Of a stretch of DNA of 64,000 nucleotides, positions 36,554-45,800 are shown piece by piece. Each line of letters opens with the position of its first letter. The stretch's first letter is position 1. The translations under genes and the position numbers were made by a program. The notes under the pieces were generated by a model that worked only from the letters and a program-made list of their open reading frames with translations, was not told the origin of the DNA and searched no databases. Origin of the DNA: Flagellimonas meishanensis (GTDB lineage Bacteria > Bacteroidota > Bacteroidia > Flavobacteriales > Flavobacteriaceae); the NCBI RefSeq assembly GCF_019880545.1, contig NZ_JAINVW010000003.1, forward strand, positions 930,001 through 994,000. The letters run 5' to 3'.

Positions 36554-37809
36554 TTCATTACTTGGTTTGCTGGTTGGTCTGCCAAGGGCAGTGCTGCATA
36601 TTCTGATGGAAGCGAAGGCGCGTCTATCCTTCCATGGAACAGGTGGTTCTGATAAATGTTTCCATTTTCCAACGCAACTAAGGCATTGGTGGTGACACTG
36701 CCCACAACACTTCCCTTCAATTCCAGATTTTGGGTGCAGTACACCTCTCCCAAAACCTGCGCATTTTCTTCTATTTTGATATGGGCCCTCAGTCCGTTTT
36801 CCTCATTTTCATCCAGATAGACCACCATTCCGGATACCGATGTGCCTTTCTCCAAAAAAATGTTTGGGGTATTGGATTGATCTTTTTCCTTGCTGTAGGT
36901 TTTCGGTCGTTGTACCGCCAATACCGAAGGATAATCCAACAGGCAATTTTTGCCCACCGCAATCTGCTCACTCGCCAGGGCCTGGAAATTTCCACTGACA
37001 CCATCTTGAATCTGGATATGGGGCGCGACCAAAATCACATCCTGTAACTGGGCAGAACTATGGACCACAATTTTGTTGGTGGCCCAAACCATGATGTTCC
37101 CCGTAAGTTGGGTCAGTTCTAAATCAATTAGGAAACCTTTAATGATCTGGGTCTCTTCCTTAAAACTATTTTTGACGACCATTCCCTTTTTGTAACCCAC
37201 CTCATTGCCTTGGGGCTCAAAGGAGAATTGAGTCGTTTTCTTGAGTTGTTGTGTAACCGCTTCGTCCAATTCGGGTAGTTTGGAAGTGCTACGCTGTTTT
37301 TCGCCATAGATCAGTTGGGATTTTGTGTAGCCATATCCTTGGATGTTTCCCATTTTTATGCCGCGCTCTGGTAGATAGGCCGTTCCGGTGATTTTTGCAT
37401 CCCCTGCTATGACCATGGGTCTCTGGTTTTCCTTCAGGTATAATGCTGGCCTGTTTTCGTTGGCCTGGCCGACAAAACCCATCTTGGTAAACTGTAATTT
37501 TCCTTTTTGGGCCGATGCGCTTCGCAGTTCCAAAATCCCCCAATGGTTTCTTTGGATTTTGGTCTGGATTCCGATTCCATTGTCTTTTGGATTTTCCAAA
37601 ACTTCATTGGAAGACCATAGTTTTCCAAAAGAATATTCCAAACCCTTGTCCGCAGCCTGAATCAATTCCACGGTGACATCGGTTTTTTTCTTAAAAAGTA
37701 TATGGGAATAGGACAGCAACACAAAGGCCATCAGCAGAACTGCGATCAGTGCTCCTATAAAGAGCACAAACTGCAATGCCCCTCCCCGTATTTTTTTGGC
37801 CCAGATCAT
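36541..37809 (-). CDS. Large membrane-anchored protein of the pilus/secretion operon (PilX-like position)
   Basis: A 422-residue protein with one N-terminal membrane helix (ALQFVLFIGALIAVLLMAFVLL) and a long beta-rich body. The middle and end have repeating short strands such as VWATNKIVVHSSAQLQDVILVAPHIQIQDG and AQVLGEVYCTQNLELKGSVVG, similar to a bactofilin-like or beta-helical fold. It lacks a pilin glutamate. In other pilus operons this place is held by PilX-type proteins, but I do not recognise the family. It overlaps the genes on both sides. Confidence 0.75.
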   Translation of the reverse strand: MIWAKKIRGGALQFVLFIGALIAVLLMAFVLLSYSHILFKKKTDVTVELIQAADKGLEYSFGKLWSSNEVLENPKDNGIGIQTKIQRNHWGILELRSASAQKGKLQFTKMGFVGQANENRPALYLKENQRPMVIAGDAKITGTAYLPERGIKMGNIQGYGYTKSQLIYGEKQRSTSKLPELDEAVTQQLKKTTQFSFEPQGNEVGYKKGMVVKNSFKEETQIIKGFLIDLELTQLTGNIMVWATNKIVVHSSAQLQDVILVAPHIQIQDGVSGNFQALASEQIAVGKNCLLDYPSVLAVQRPKTYSKEKDQSNTPNIFLEKGTSVSGMVVYLDENEENGLRAHIKIEENAQVLGEVYCTQNLELKGSVVGSVTTNALVALENGNIYQNHLFHGRIDAPSLPSEYAALPLADQPANQVMKWLY

Positions 37810-38261
37810 TCGGTCAATGCAATGGTTTCGACGATACTTCCGTACCTGATGGTAATTTGTTCCGCATTTCCGCGAAGGAGTCTAATGCCATCTAACTCTT
37901 CTCCTTTAGAAATTATATGCTGCGTTCCATCAACGGTCAGGAAGAACATCTTGTTGCCCGAGCCGGACTGTGCCACCATACCGGAATACAGTATGTTGCG
38001 TTTTGGGGCAGAGCTTTTTTTGACCGCTTTCCGCAGTGTCTTTTTGGAGGTGGGAAGTGTCCCCAGAAAAGGGTCCCGATAGTTGGCAATCAGACTAAAG
38101 GTGTCCTTTTTGTTAACGAGTCTAGCAATCTCGGCAACAGGCTCTGGAACCAACACGGGAACTGGTTCAGGGGAAAGGGCTCCGACCATCTTAAAACCGA
38201 TGATTCCCCATACAATCAATACTAGGCCCAACAGCAGATATGTTTTTGTCTGTTTTTTCAA
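37806..38261 (-). CDS. GspC/PilP-like periplasmic coupling protein
   Basis: A 151-residue inner-membrane protein: an N-terminal helix (TYLLLGLVLIVWGIIGFKMV), a proline-rich linker (SPEPVPVLVPEPVAE), RDPFLG, and a small beta-domain with ILYSGMVAQSGSGNKMFFLTVDG...KGEELDGIRLLRG. RDPF followed by Y.G.V.......G is the pattern of the HR domain of GspC/PilP, which contacts the secretin from the inner-membrane side. It overlaps its neighbours by 4 bp. Confidence 0.78.
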   Translation of the reverse strand: MKKQTKTYLLLGLVLIVWGIIGFKMVGALSPEPVPVLVPEPVAEIARLVNKKDTFSLIANYRDPFLGTLPTSKKTLRKAVKKSSAPKRNILYSGMVAQSGSGNKMFFLTVDGTQHIISKGEELDGIRLLRGNAEQITIRYGSIVETIALTE

Positions 38262-38956
38262 TTGGTGATGTTAAGGTTGAAGGGGGTACTCGCTTCGCTT
38301 TCATTCCCTGCTGCGTCATAGGCCCGCACGAACCAATAATAGGTGCCCTCGGTTAGTTCCGTTGAATAAGTCTTATTTGCCCCAAGGCCCTTAATGGCCA
38401 AATTTTGCAGTGCCTCGTCCAAAAAAATAAAGATACTGTCCCGCTCGGCAGTTCCGGAAATATCCTCCCGGGTCCAAACAAAGCTGACCTGCGTTTCCGC
38501 TTGAGAGGAAGCATTGGCAGGACTGACCAATTGGGGCGTGTTTGGAGCAACCAAATCGAGGTCGTCATCTCCATTTACTTGGAAGGAATTGACGGTATAA
38601 CCAGTTTCAAATCCAGAATTGAACGCCTTGATACGCCATTGGTAGTTACCATTGAACAGGTTTTGATCAATTCGGGTGGCGACATTGCCCAGGGAGTCCA
38701 CAGCCACCACGCTGTCCAATACCAATTGTACGGCATTTTCAAAGTCCGGGGTTGCAATCTGGATGTTGTATGCCGTGGCATCCTCCACGGTCTCCCAATC
38801 GAAGCCAACCGCATTGGTGGTCAACACGCTGCCCTCGGTGGGGGCCAAAATAGGAACCGTCTGGTCCGAGATATCCGGTACTTCCAGAATATCCTCACAA
38901 CTCCATATGAGCAGGGCAAGACCTACGAGAATATATACACTTCTTTGCATGTTCAT
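38258..38956 (-). CDS. FN3-type lipoprotein of the pilus/secretion operon
   Basis: A 232-residue lipoprotein (lipobox IWSC) with two fibronectin-III-like domains: PTEGSVLTTNAVGFDWETVEDATAYNIQI... and PANASSQAETQVSFVWTREDISG..., the second ending GTYYWFVRAYDAAGNES. It is probably anchored to the outer membrane and may bind pseudopilus or substrate. It overlaps both neighbours by 4 bp. Unusual for such an operon. Confidence 0.78.
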   Translation of the reverse strand: MNMQRSVYILVGLALLIWSCEDILEVPDISDQTVPILAPTEGSVLTTNAVGFDWETVEDATAYNIQIATPDFENAVQLVLDSVVAVDSLGNVATRIDQNLFNGNYQWRIKAFNSGFETGYTVNSFQVNGDDDLDLVAPNTPQLVSPANASSQAETQVSFVWTREDISGTAERDSIFIFLDEALQNLAIKGLGANKTYSTELTEGTYYWFVRAYDAAGNESEASTPFNLNITN

Positions 38957-39669
38957 AGTTTTAAGTAGGTTTTGGTCCTGTTCAACTTGTTAGGGTCACT
39001 TTCTGTTTGGCCGGGACAGGAATTTCCATCCAAAAGAATGGCGGCAATTTCGGGATTGCCACTTTGGTCCAATTTCCAGCACAGACCTGATACCTCAAAA
39101 TCGAATATTTGAAGGGAGGACATCTTAATTTGGGACTTTATAAGACCACTGTGCAACTCCAAGGTCAATGCACCATTGACTTCCCGTAGGTAGTAATGCT
39201 CAGAGGCATGGATTATGTGCTTTGTTTCCTCATCGGTTACAAACGAAATTCCGGTCAATAGGACCAAGTCCTTGTCTTCCTTTAGGTAATCCTGCACAAT
39301 CTGATTGGTTGAACTGTTCAACTGGGCCGTTAGGCCCATAGCATCGCTAATTTGCGCTGTAAAGAATCGAGCTTGGACCTCAGTGGAATCCCCATAGGCT
39401 GTTTTGGGTTTGTTGCCTTGCTTTTCTTCATGTTTGTTGTACCTGGACCATAGGGCAGGGGTGAAAGCCACGGACTGTAGCGATACTGCAATGGGTTGCT
39501 CCAAAGATGGTTCGCCCATTTTTTGAAAATCTTTTGTAAAAAGCTTGGAACGGTATTTTCCTATGGCCCCTATACAGGGAATGTTGGATTCTACTTTTTG
39601 CATGTTGCCCAGCGGGCCACAGGAATGGAGCCCCAATACCAGGAGCATAACAGCGATTGTAGGTTTCAT
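38953..39669 (-). CDS. Lipoprotein, first gene of the pilus/secretion operon
   Basis: A 238-residue lipoprotein (lipobox LHSC). The body is mixed alpha/beta, with two cysteines near the end (SGLCWKLDQ and NSCPGQTE). I do not recognise the family. Position at the head of a seven-gene overlapping operon suggests a role in outer-membrane assembly, for example as a pilotin-like partner of the secretin; this is inference. ATG 39669 gives the signal peptide; an upstream extension is unlikely. Confidence 0.7.
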   Translation of the reverse strand: MKPTIAVMLLVLGLHSCGPLGNMQKVESNIPCIGAIGKYRSKLFTKDFQKMGEPSLEQPIAVSLQSVAFTPALWSRYNKHEEKQGNKPKTAYGDSTEVQARFFTAQISDAMGLTAQLNSSTNQIVQDYLKEDKDLVLLTGISFVTDEETKHIIHASEHYYLREVNGALTLELHSGLIKSQIKMSSLQIFDFEVSGLCWKLDQSGNPEIAAILLDGNSCPGQTESDPNKLNRTKTYLKL

Positions 39670-39876
39670 TGATAAGATTCTGTAAGGCTTTAACGCTTTT
39701 TTCGTTAAAGTGTTGTGTGAAATGCCTTTAAATTTTGACGGAACCTCCCGATCCATTTTTTGGGGAAACTCACAAGAATTTTCAGCGCCCCTTGGCTTCC
39801 TGAGGACTTCGGCGCCCTTTTTTAAATATTCTTATACTTGGCAACCGCTCGTTACAGATTGCTGGGAGAGGCTACA

Positions 39877-40542
39877 CTAAATTTTATACTTAAGCCCTAC
39901 TTGAAGTCCTATGGAATTTGTTTTTATTTCCCCGTTATCGGGCAATTCTACTTCACTTACATTGGTAAGTCCCAAAAATTGCCGGGCCCCAATATCCAAA
40001 TAAAGACTGTCGGTCAACAAAATTTTAAGCCCCGTTGCCAAGGCCAAACCAAAGTCTGTTGTTTTTGTGTTTTCAGTATTGTCCACTACGGTTTCCGATT
40101 CACTATTGGGAGTGGTGAATATGGAAATGTTTTCCTGTTTTAATAAAATGCCCACAAATCCGCCGGCACTCGCATAAAACTGGGTTCTGCCGTTGGTCTT
40201 GTACCCCAATAGTAAGGGCAGGTTCAGATATTCGTAGTTCTGCGTATTTTCATTTTCGCTGACAAACGTGCGATCACCCAGTGTAACCGTAGTGGTGCGA
40301 ATGACGCTTTTATTTTCATAGGCTATTCCACTGGATAAAAACCAATTATCGGAAAAATTATAGTCCAGGGTCAGTCCTGGTGATACGTTGAACCGTTTAT
40401 GGAAATTCCTATCGATGTCATCGGTGCCTCTTAGCCAGGTTACCACTGGGGTTATACTGACACCGATATCCAGTTTGGATTGTTGTGCATAACTAAAACT
40501 TATAAAGAACAGGGCCAGTAGGCAGGTATTGTAAGGGGTCAT
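39877..40542 (-). CDS. Outer-membrane beta-barrel protein (PorT/OMP_b-brl family)
   Basis: A 221-residue protein with a signal peptide (LLALFFISFSYAQ) and an eight-stranded barrel pattern: KLDIGVSITPVVTWL, GLTLDYNFSDNWFLSSGIAYENK, YLNLPLLLGYKT, FYASAGGFVGILLK, GLALATGLKILLTDSLYLDIGARQF and NSIGLQVGLKYKI, ending with an aromatic-like last residue pattern. Function is unknown. It lies between the pilus/secretion operon and the RHS island. Confidence 0.85.
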   Translation of the reverse strand: MTPYNTCLLALFFISFSYAQQSKLDIGVSITPVVTWLRGTDDIDRNFHKRFNVSPGLTLDYNFSDNWFLSSGIAYENKSVIRTTTVTLGDRTFVSENENTQNYEYLNLPLLLGYKTNGRTQFYASAGGFVGILLKQENISIFTTPNSESETVVDNTENTKTTDFGLALATGLKILLTDSLYLDIGARQFLGLTNVSEVELPDNGEIKTNSIGLQVGLKYKI

Positions 40543-40671
40543 AAAAAATGATTGGTGTTTGTGATGGGTTGATTTCAAAGGATATATAGTATTTTATTTT
40601 TTAGTAAGATATTTTATAATCAAAAATCTTGTTTTCAAACATTTTAGGGTTCTCCTTTTACGCATTAATAC

Positions 40672-40694
40672 CCCCCTAGATACAATCTAGGGGG
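40672..40694. other. Perfect palindromic hairpin overlapping a stop codon
   Basis: A 10-bp perfect stem CCCCCTAGAT/ATCTAGGGGG with a 3-nt loop. It includes the stop codon of the MORN-type lipoprotein gene (40687-40689). There is no T run, so it may be a transcript-end stabiliser or the edge of a mobile module. Confidence 0.6.
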
Positions 40695-41184
40695 AGCGGA
40701 GTAGTGAATCAATTAAATTTCCCTTTCTATAATATTTAACCTCAAGTGTATCCCCCGTATCATAATCAAATATGTATTCAGGCCCATCTTTCAATCCATT
40801 GATATAATATGTCTTTCGGGTCAGTAACCCTTTGGGATTAAAATGTACACTAACCCCTTCCTTCTTGCCATCCAAAAAAGTGTCCATATAATTTAAAGAA
40901 CCATCATCGTAAAATCTTATTGACGGACCATTTATCAAACTATCATTTTTCAAATAAATGAAAGACCTCAAATTCCCATTTTCTTGAAAATTCAAAGATG
41001 CTCCTGTTATTTTGCCGTTATTATCATAGTACTTTATCAATCTTGGTTTACCGTTTTTTGATCTCATTTCATAATAGCCCCTTTTAATATCATGTTGTGG
41101 GCATTTACATGAAGATTGGAAAAGAAAAAAAAGAGTAAAAAAAATAAATTTAATATGGTATAAGCCAAAAATATTTTTAAGCAT
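40687..41184 (-). CDS. MORN-repeat lipoprotein, candidate immunity protein of the left RHS module
   Basis: A 165-residue lipoprotein (lipobox FQSSC) with about five MORN/YwqK-type repeats such as GKITGASLNFQENGNLRSF and GKKEGVSVHFNPKGLLTRKTYYINGLKDGPE. Proteins of this type are annotated as antitoxin-like (YwqK family). It starts 5 bp after the truncated RHS gene, exactly where immunity genes of RHS toxins sit. The lipid anchor means it acts in the periplasm or at the outer membrane. Immunity function is inference. Confidence 0.78.
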   Translation of the reverse strand: MLKNIFGLYHIKFIFFTLFFLFQSSCKCPQHDIKRGYYEMRSKNGKPRLIKYYDNNGKITGASLNFQENGNLRSFIYLKNDSLINGPSIRFYDDGSLNYMDTFLDGKKEGVSVHFNPKGLLTRKTYYINGLKDGPEYIFDYDTGDTLEVKYYRKGNLIDSLLRSP

Positions 41185-41189
41185 GACAT

Positions 41190-44100
41190 TTAGTTATTAC
41201 ATCTACAAGGTTTTTTTTCATTTGTACTACCTAGGTTCCATTTGAGAAAATTCCATGAGGCTTGATTATTGTTTATAAAACTTTGCTGCATTTCATACAG
41301 ACGGGGTCCCATACGCTTTTGTAAACCTTCTAAATCATTTTGATTAAAAGCAGCCTCTATAAATCCACCAAATTTATATGTCATCATTCCTTTTTGAAAA
41401 ATAGTTAAGCCTGTCGCTCCTCCTGAACTCCATGGGTTTTTAGTTATTGCTAAAGATCCGGCATAAATTATAAAATCAAAGAATGCAGATCCGGCTTTTC
41501 TCTCTGCCAAGTTACCCGTTGCCCGGGCTTCTGCTAACAATTCGGGATTTTTCCAATGGGTTTCTTTCGCCCTTTGTACCATTTTATTGTAGACATCATC
41601 ATCATTGTAAAGTGCCAGAGCTATCAAATCTATTTGCGCTAATCGCAAAACTAAAAACTCAGGCATTCTAGAATTATCATAAATTTTGCCATACTTGTCT
41701 TCTGGTCCAATCCCATCTAATGCTTCAAAATATGGCATCGGCAATAATGTATTGGTTATTTGCTGTCCTTCACTATCAAAGAAAATATTAAAAGGGTCAG
41801 AAGTTTCCTTTATTAAAACCAATTGTCCATCTTTGGTTAGTTGCCACCAATCTGATCCTCTTAGTTCAAATCCGTTAATAGCGTTATTACCCATACCTAG
41901 ATATGGACTATAATATTGATTGGAAGGGTCTGTTGTCAACCAACGTCCTATACGGCTATCCCATAAACGTAATTCAAAGGCTTCTTTACCGGTTTCAGAA
42001 TCTTTTTCCTGTCCTTGGAAGGCATAACGGTAGGCTTCTGGGCCCAATAGGCTCCTACCTGGCATGGACATGCCAAAAGGGTAGTAGTCCGTAAACCCAT
42101 CCCCATAACCGCTTTGGGCGCCACTTTTGGTAAACACGGCCCGTACATTGCCCAAATGATCTGTCAATTCATAGACATAGGAGCGGTTCTCGACTGCACC
42201 TAAACCGGCATAGGCCACCCCAATACGGCCACCGCCGTAAACAGGTTGTTCGGCCAAGGCCATACTACCCGCTCTATCATCATAGATGGCCATGACCTGT
42301 CCGGCCGCATCCCTTACATAATAGGTGGTACTGGCCAAACTGCCACTGACATAACTTTCCTTTTTTACCCTATGGTTCCTGTCATTGTAAAAGAACTTCA
42401 CCAAGGGCTGGCCATCTTTTCCTACTTCAGTGACCAAACCGCTGGCATTGTAAATATAGAAAATTCCTTCAGATAGGTTGTCGGTCAACTGTCCAATACT
42501 GTTATATTGGTAATTATCCGTAGCGGTCTGGTTGCCAATGTCCTCTGCATTGGCCACATCGCCTTCGGTGTCCAACACCTGTTGCAATTGGTTGGGTTTT
42601 GCGGAGCTGTATACATAGGTGAGCGCATCCATGGCATTGCTGCCATCCTGTGAGCCCTTGTTACGCACCAAGCTTTGAATGTTTCCATTGGCATCGTAGG
42701 TGATGTTGCTCACATCGTAATCGCCTTCCATGATACTGCCCCCTCCGGTACTGTTGATATGCACTGTAACGGTACTACCCTCTTGGGCATGAAAGCTTGG
42801 GGTAAGCGTAAAGCGCTGTGTGGCTTCCAATAATCCGGATTGGCCCGAGGTAAAGGTTGCACTGCTGCTGTCGATATCCAGAATTCCCCCGGTTCCCACA
42901 GCGGAACTGCTTGGGTCAAAATTCGCCGCCGTAAGCCAATTGTTACGGTCATAGCTGTACACGTACTCGCTCTCCCCAATATAGGGATGGCCACTGTTCC
43001 AGCGTATCCCTTTGATGTTTCCGTTGTATTGGTCCACACCATAGGTGGAATGGCCAATATTGGTCAACGGTCTAGCAAAATCGTTGTTGTGGTAATCTAC
43101 CTGCATGCCAAAAAGGTCGTTGCCATCACTGCCGGGATCATTGGCCATGTTCAAGGCTGGATGGTTGATACTCTTCAACTGTCCGGCCAAATTGTAGACA
43201 TAATCCACACCTTGTGCACCAGCAGCTAGCTGCACCCTTTTGAGCCCTCCGGTTTCGTAATAGTAGTATTCCGCGTGCAATTCGTAGGCCGCATCATCGG
43301 TGGAGGTTTCCACTTTGATCAAACGATCTTTGCTGTCATACCCATAGCGGTGGATGAACTGTTCTCCCGTAACCCCCTTTTGGAAGATCACTCGGGTCAC
43401 CAGACCGGTTAGGGGGTCGTATTCATAATCTATGGTCTTTGCCCCAAGTCCCTGAATATTCTGTACCAACCATTTTACCCTACCGTAAACGTCATAACTG
43501 TACCAGGTTTCGCTGATATCATTATGGGTCTGTGCCACGTTCCCCGACACAAAGCTTTGGGAAGGGTACTGGGCTGCCCGTGACCCCAAGGCAGTGGCCA
43601 TGGCCGCATCGTCCGCAAAGTCATAGGTGGTGAACTGTTGTTCTTTTTTAGTGCCGATAGGCAATATTCCATCCGGATCCGCGGCATCAAAACCAGTGCT
43701 TACCAACACCCCACTTTCAATAGGTCTGCCAAAGTCATCGTATTCGGTATATGAGAATTCGGCATCCGCAAAGTTGCTGTCTTCATTGGGGTCTCTCTGT
43801 TTACTGTTCTGCGAGAAGCGAATCTGTCCATCCTCACGATATTTGAACCAAGCTTCACCTTTGTCGGGACTAATGGTATGCACCAATTGCCCCAGAGCGT
43901 TGTATATGTACTCTGTAAAGGGCTTTGTTGCTTTGGTGGTCCCTATGGGCTGATAGGATTTCACCAGACGATCGGCCTCATCGTATTCGTTAAGGCTGTA
44001 GTCATAATAATTCACATCATGAGTTACCAAATAGGGCTCGGAACCATCATAAGCTCTGGCACCTACAGCTATTCTGTAAAAGCCACTCTGTAAAGTGGAC

Positions 44101-44762
44101 AATGATTGGAAGATTTTAGTATCGGCAACCAAATCATACACATCTATTCGATAGAAGCCAGAACTTGGCCCTTCCGATAGTGTGACACCGCTACATCCTT
44201 TTGGGATATGAATATCAACATATGCCTGTTCGCCAATAGAAAGGGTTACACTATATTTTTGCTGATTTGGATTTTGTTCGTTTCCACTTCTAGCACTCGC
44301 AAGCACCTTTCCATCGGTATCCACAAAGACTACATTTTCAGTTCCATGAACATCCCGAGTTATCGTTTTGGATATTTTTAGATTGTTGTAGGTTGATGAT
44401 CCAAAAGCCATGATCTGTGAAAGTTCTTGGCCTGCCGGCATAGTAAAACTGTAGGCTTGCGGCCATAGATCTCCAGGACCGATAGAACCGTCTCCACTAG
44501 TGTCAACTTTATTACCTCCAATGGATTTAAGGACACTTCCTGGGTTCAATGTGCTATAAATGGTACGCGAGAATGGATGATCTGTGATGTCCTGATAATC
44601 ATTACCTAGATAGAATCCATTATTATTTTGTTCGCTGTAATACCATCCCAGCGTACCATAAGCTTCTCCTACTATTGATGGATCGCTTGTGGTATCGGCA
44701 AAGTCCGCTAAGGAATAGGTGCTTCCACTTCTGCGCGACATCGTTTCCGAGTGAGGTTGCAC
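41190..44762 (-). CDS. 5'-truncated RHS/YD-repeat protein with unrecognised toxin tip
   Basis: Up to 1190 residues with no signal peptide. The frame begins inside repeat A, out of frame with the core sequence found there, so it looks like a fragment of a larger RHS gene joined to a shared junction. It holds YD repeats (about residues 260-880; YEYDPLTGLVTRVIFQKG, ITYDANGNIQSLVRN), the core YELTDHLGNVRAVF...FELRLWDSRIGRWLTTDPSNQY near 930-1000, and a unique tip of about 190 residues starting GSDWWQL. The tip has a hydrophobic stretch (FFDFIIYAGSLAITKNPW) and ends in KPCRCNN; activity unknown. No good start codon, so possibly silent. Confidence 0.8.
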   Translation of the reverse strand: MQPHSETMSRRSGSTYSLADFADTTSDPSIVGEAYGTLGWYYSEQNNNGFYLGNDYQDITDHPFSRTIYSTLNPGSVLKSIGGNKVDTSGDGSIGPGDLWPQAYSFTMPAGQELSQIMAFGSSTYNNLKISKTITRDVHGTENVVFVDTDGKVLASARSGNEQNPNQQKYSVTLSIGEQAYVDIHIPKGCSGVTLSEGPSSGFYRIDVYDLVADTKIFQSLSTLQSGFYRIAVGARAYDGSEPYLVTHDVNYYDYSLNEYDEADRLVKSYQPIGTTKATKPFTEYIYNALGQLVHTISPDKGEAWFKYREDGQIRFSQNSKQRDPNEDSNFADAEFSYTEYDDFGRPIESGVLVSTGFDAADPDGILPIGTKKEQQFTTYDFADDAAMATALGSRAAQYPSQSFVSGNVAQTHNDISETWYSYDVYGRVKWLVQNIQGLGAKTIDYEYDPLTGLVTRVIFQKGVTGEQFIHRYGYDSKDRLIKVETSTDDAAYELHAEYYYYETGGLKRVQLAAGAQGVDYVYNLAGQLKSINHPALNMANDPGSDGNDLFGMQVDYHNNDFARPLTNIGHSTYGVDQYNGNIKGIRWNSGHPYIGESEYVYSYDRNNWLTAANFDPSSSAVGTGGILDIDSSSATFTSGQSGLLEATQRFTLTPSFHAQEGSTVTVHINSTGGGSIMEGDYDVSNITYDANGNIQSLVRNKGSQDGSNAMDALTYVYSSAKPNQLQQVLDTEGDVANAEDIGNQTATDNYQYNSIGQLTDNLSEGIFYIYNASGLVTEVGKDGQPLVKFFYNDRNHRVKKESYVSGSLASTTYYVRDAAGQVMAIYDDRAGSMALAEQPVYGGGRIGVAYAGLGAVENRSYVYELTDHLGNVRAVFTKSGAQSGYGDGFTDYYPFGMSMPGRSLLGPEAYRYAFQGQEKDSETGKEAFELRLWDSRIGRWLTTDPSNQYYSPYLGMGNNAINGFELRGSDWWQLTKDGQLVLIKETSDPFNIFFDSEGQQITNTLLPMPYFEALDGIGPEDKYGKIYDNSRMPEFLVLRLAQIDLIALALYNDDDVYNKMVQRAKETHWKNPELLAEARATGNLAERKAGSAFFDFIIYAGSLAITKNPWSSGGATGLTIFQKGMMTYKFGGFIEAAFNQNDLEGLQKRMGPRLYEMQQSFINNNQASWNFLKWNLGSTNEKKPCRCNN

Positions 44763-45029
44763 CGCCTTGGTTGTACCCTTTGTGCTTTAGGCCGAAAGGG
44801 TAGTAGTTGTTCTCCTCCACGATTTGAAAACCAACAACTTACAGCATATTCTGGAACCCCAAGGAACACTGCTTGGGCACTTTCAAAGAACATTGTTTTG
44901 AAAAAATAACGGAAATAACCAAAACCGCAAAAACTTTCAATGCAGCTCGTCCGCTTAACCAGCTTTAAAAAGGGGGAGCGGTATGGGTGGGTGAAAAAAC
45001 AGCAACCGGAAAAGGGTTGCTGTTGTAAT
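44722..45029. repeat. Junction repeat A (nearly identical to repeat B)
   Basis: About 308 bp almost identical to 46796-47100. From right to left on the minus strand it contains a terminator, a non-coding spacer of about 170 bp, then the RHS-core start (VEENNYYPFGLKHKGYNQ...GNDVAQKWK). At its left end the sequence switches abruptly at the QKWK codons to an unrelated RHS reading frame, marking a recombination junction. The coding part is also present at 49100-49215 in the full-length RHS gene. Confidence 0.85.
44993..45024 (-). terminator. Intrinsic terminator in repeat A
   Basis: On the minus strand CAGCAACC and GGTTGCTG form an 8-bp stem followed by TTTTTT. It terminates the module ending with the gene at 45078-45800. 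Confidence 0.85.
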
Positions 45030-45077
45030 CTATGTTATACCACTGGTTCATAACCAAGAGATTCAGGAGTTGCTAAA

Positions 45078-45800
45078 TCAATCTGGGATATCTATATCTT
45101 TATAAGAATTCAATTTAAAATCAGATGGATATATCGTGACTTTGGCTATGAGATATAAACTCAAATCTTTTGAACCATCATATATTAATTCCCAGAATTT
45201 ATCATAAAAATTTGGGTACATTTTCCCATTCTTATCTATCATAATAATCTCGTGTAAATGCTCATCTATTCTACGATATTCCCACCCCTCACCGTCTATC
45301 TCATTGTAAATTGTTGAAAAAAGATATGCAAATATTTGGGGGCTAAGATCTAAAATATCGTCATGAGCAAGTCTTTTTAAATGTGAGTCTAACAATTGTA
45401 ATTTTTGTATTCTATCACTACATGAGATTTTGAGATTAGTCTTTTTGGCAAGTTCATTAATAAGTGTTTCCTTATTTGAAATTAACTCTTCAATATCAGA
45501 TAGATAACGGCTCTTACCAATATCTGAACTCATGAAATCCAAAAAAAATTCTTTAGACGGAAAGAGTACTGCTTCATCTACAAAATCGTAAATAACTAGG
45601 AATGTTTTATCTTCTAAAATGTAATACTTCTCTACCTCTCTACTTAACTGTTGATCAGTATCTTCCCGATATGACATTTTATTTAAAATCTCTTCAGCCT
45701 CAATTCTAGATATCTTTCGCATCACCTTTTGATTTTGTGCTGACATAGAGAAAAATAATAAACTAACAAATAAACAATATAATATTTTTATTTTCTTCAT
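45078..45800 (-). CDS. Exported candidate immunity protein of the nuclease-like module
   Basis: A 240-residue protein with a clear signal peptide (MKKIKILYCLFVSLLFFSMSAQ) and a charged, mostly helical body (KISRIEAEEILNKMSYRED, then SDIGKSRYLSDIEELISNKE). No family recognised. Its start overlaps the stop of the preceding RHS module (TAATG), the position expected for immunity. A periplasmic immunity protein for a nuclease-like toxin would be odd, because nuclease immunity proteins normally act in the cytoplasm. The gene is AT-richer than the RHS genes. Confidence 0.72.
   Translation of the reverse strand: MKKIKILYCLFVSLLFFSMSAQNQKVMRKISRIEAEEILNKMSYREDTDQQLSREVEKYYILEDKTFLVIYDFVDEAVLFPSKEFFLDFMSSDIGKSRYLSDIEELISNKETLINELAKKTNLKISCSDRIQKLQLLDSHLKRLAHDDILDLSPQIFAYLFSTIYNEIDGEGWEYRRIDEHLHEIIMIDKNGKMYPNFYDKFWELIYDGSKDLSLYLIAKVTIYPSDFKLNSYKDIDIPD

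Noticed and set aside
39785..39825. GC-rich inverted sequence with GGCGCC and a T run between the outer-membrane barrel gene and the secretion operon
   Set aside because: The T run is on the plus strand, but all nearby genes are leftward, so it cannot be a terminator for them. Pairing is imperfect with a long loop.
44623..44820. A 65-codon frame starting with the RHS core VEENNYYPFG in repeat A
   Set aside because: It is only the start of the core that runs out of frame at the recombination junction. It is part of repeat A, not a separate gene.
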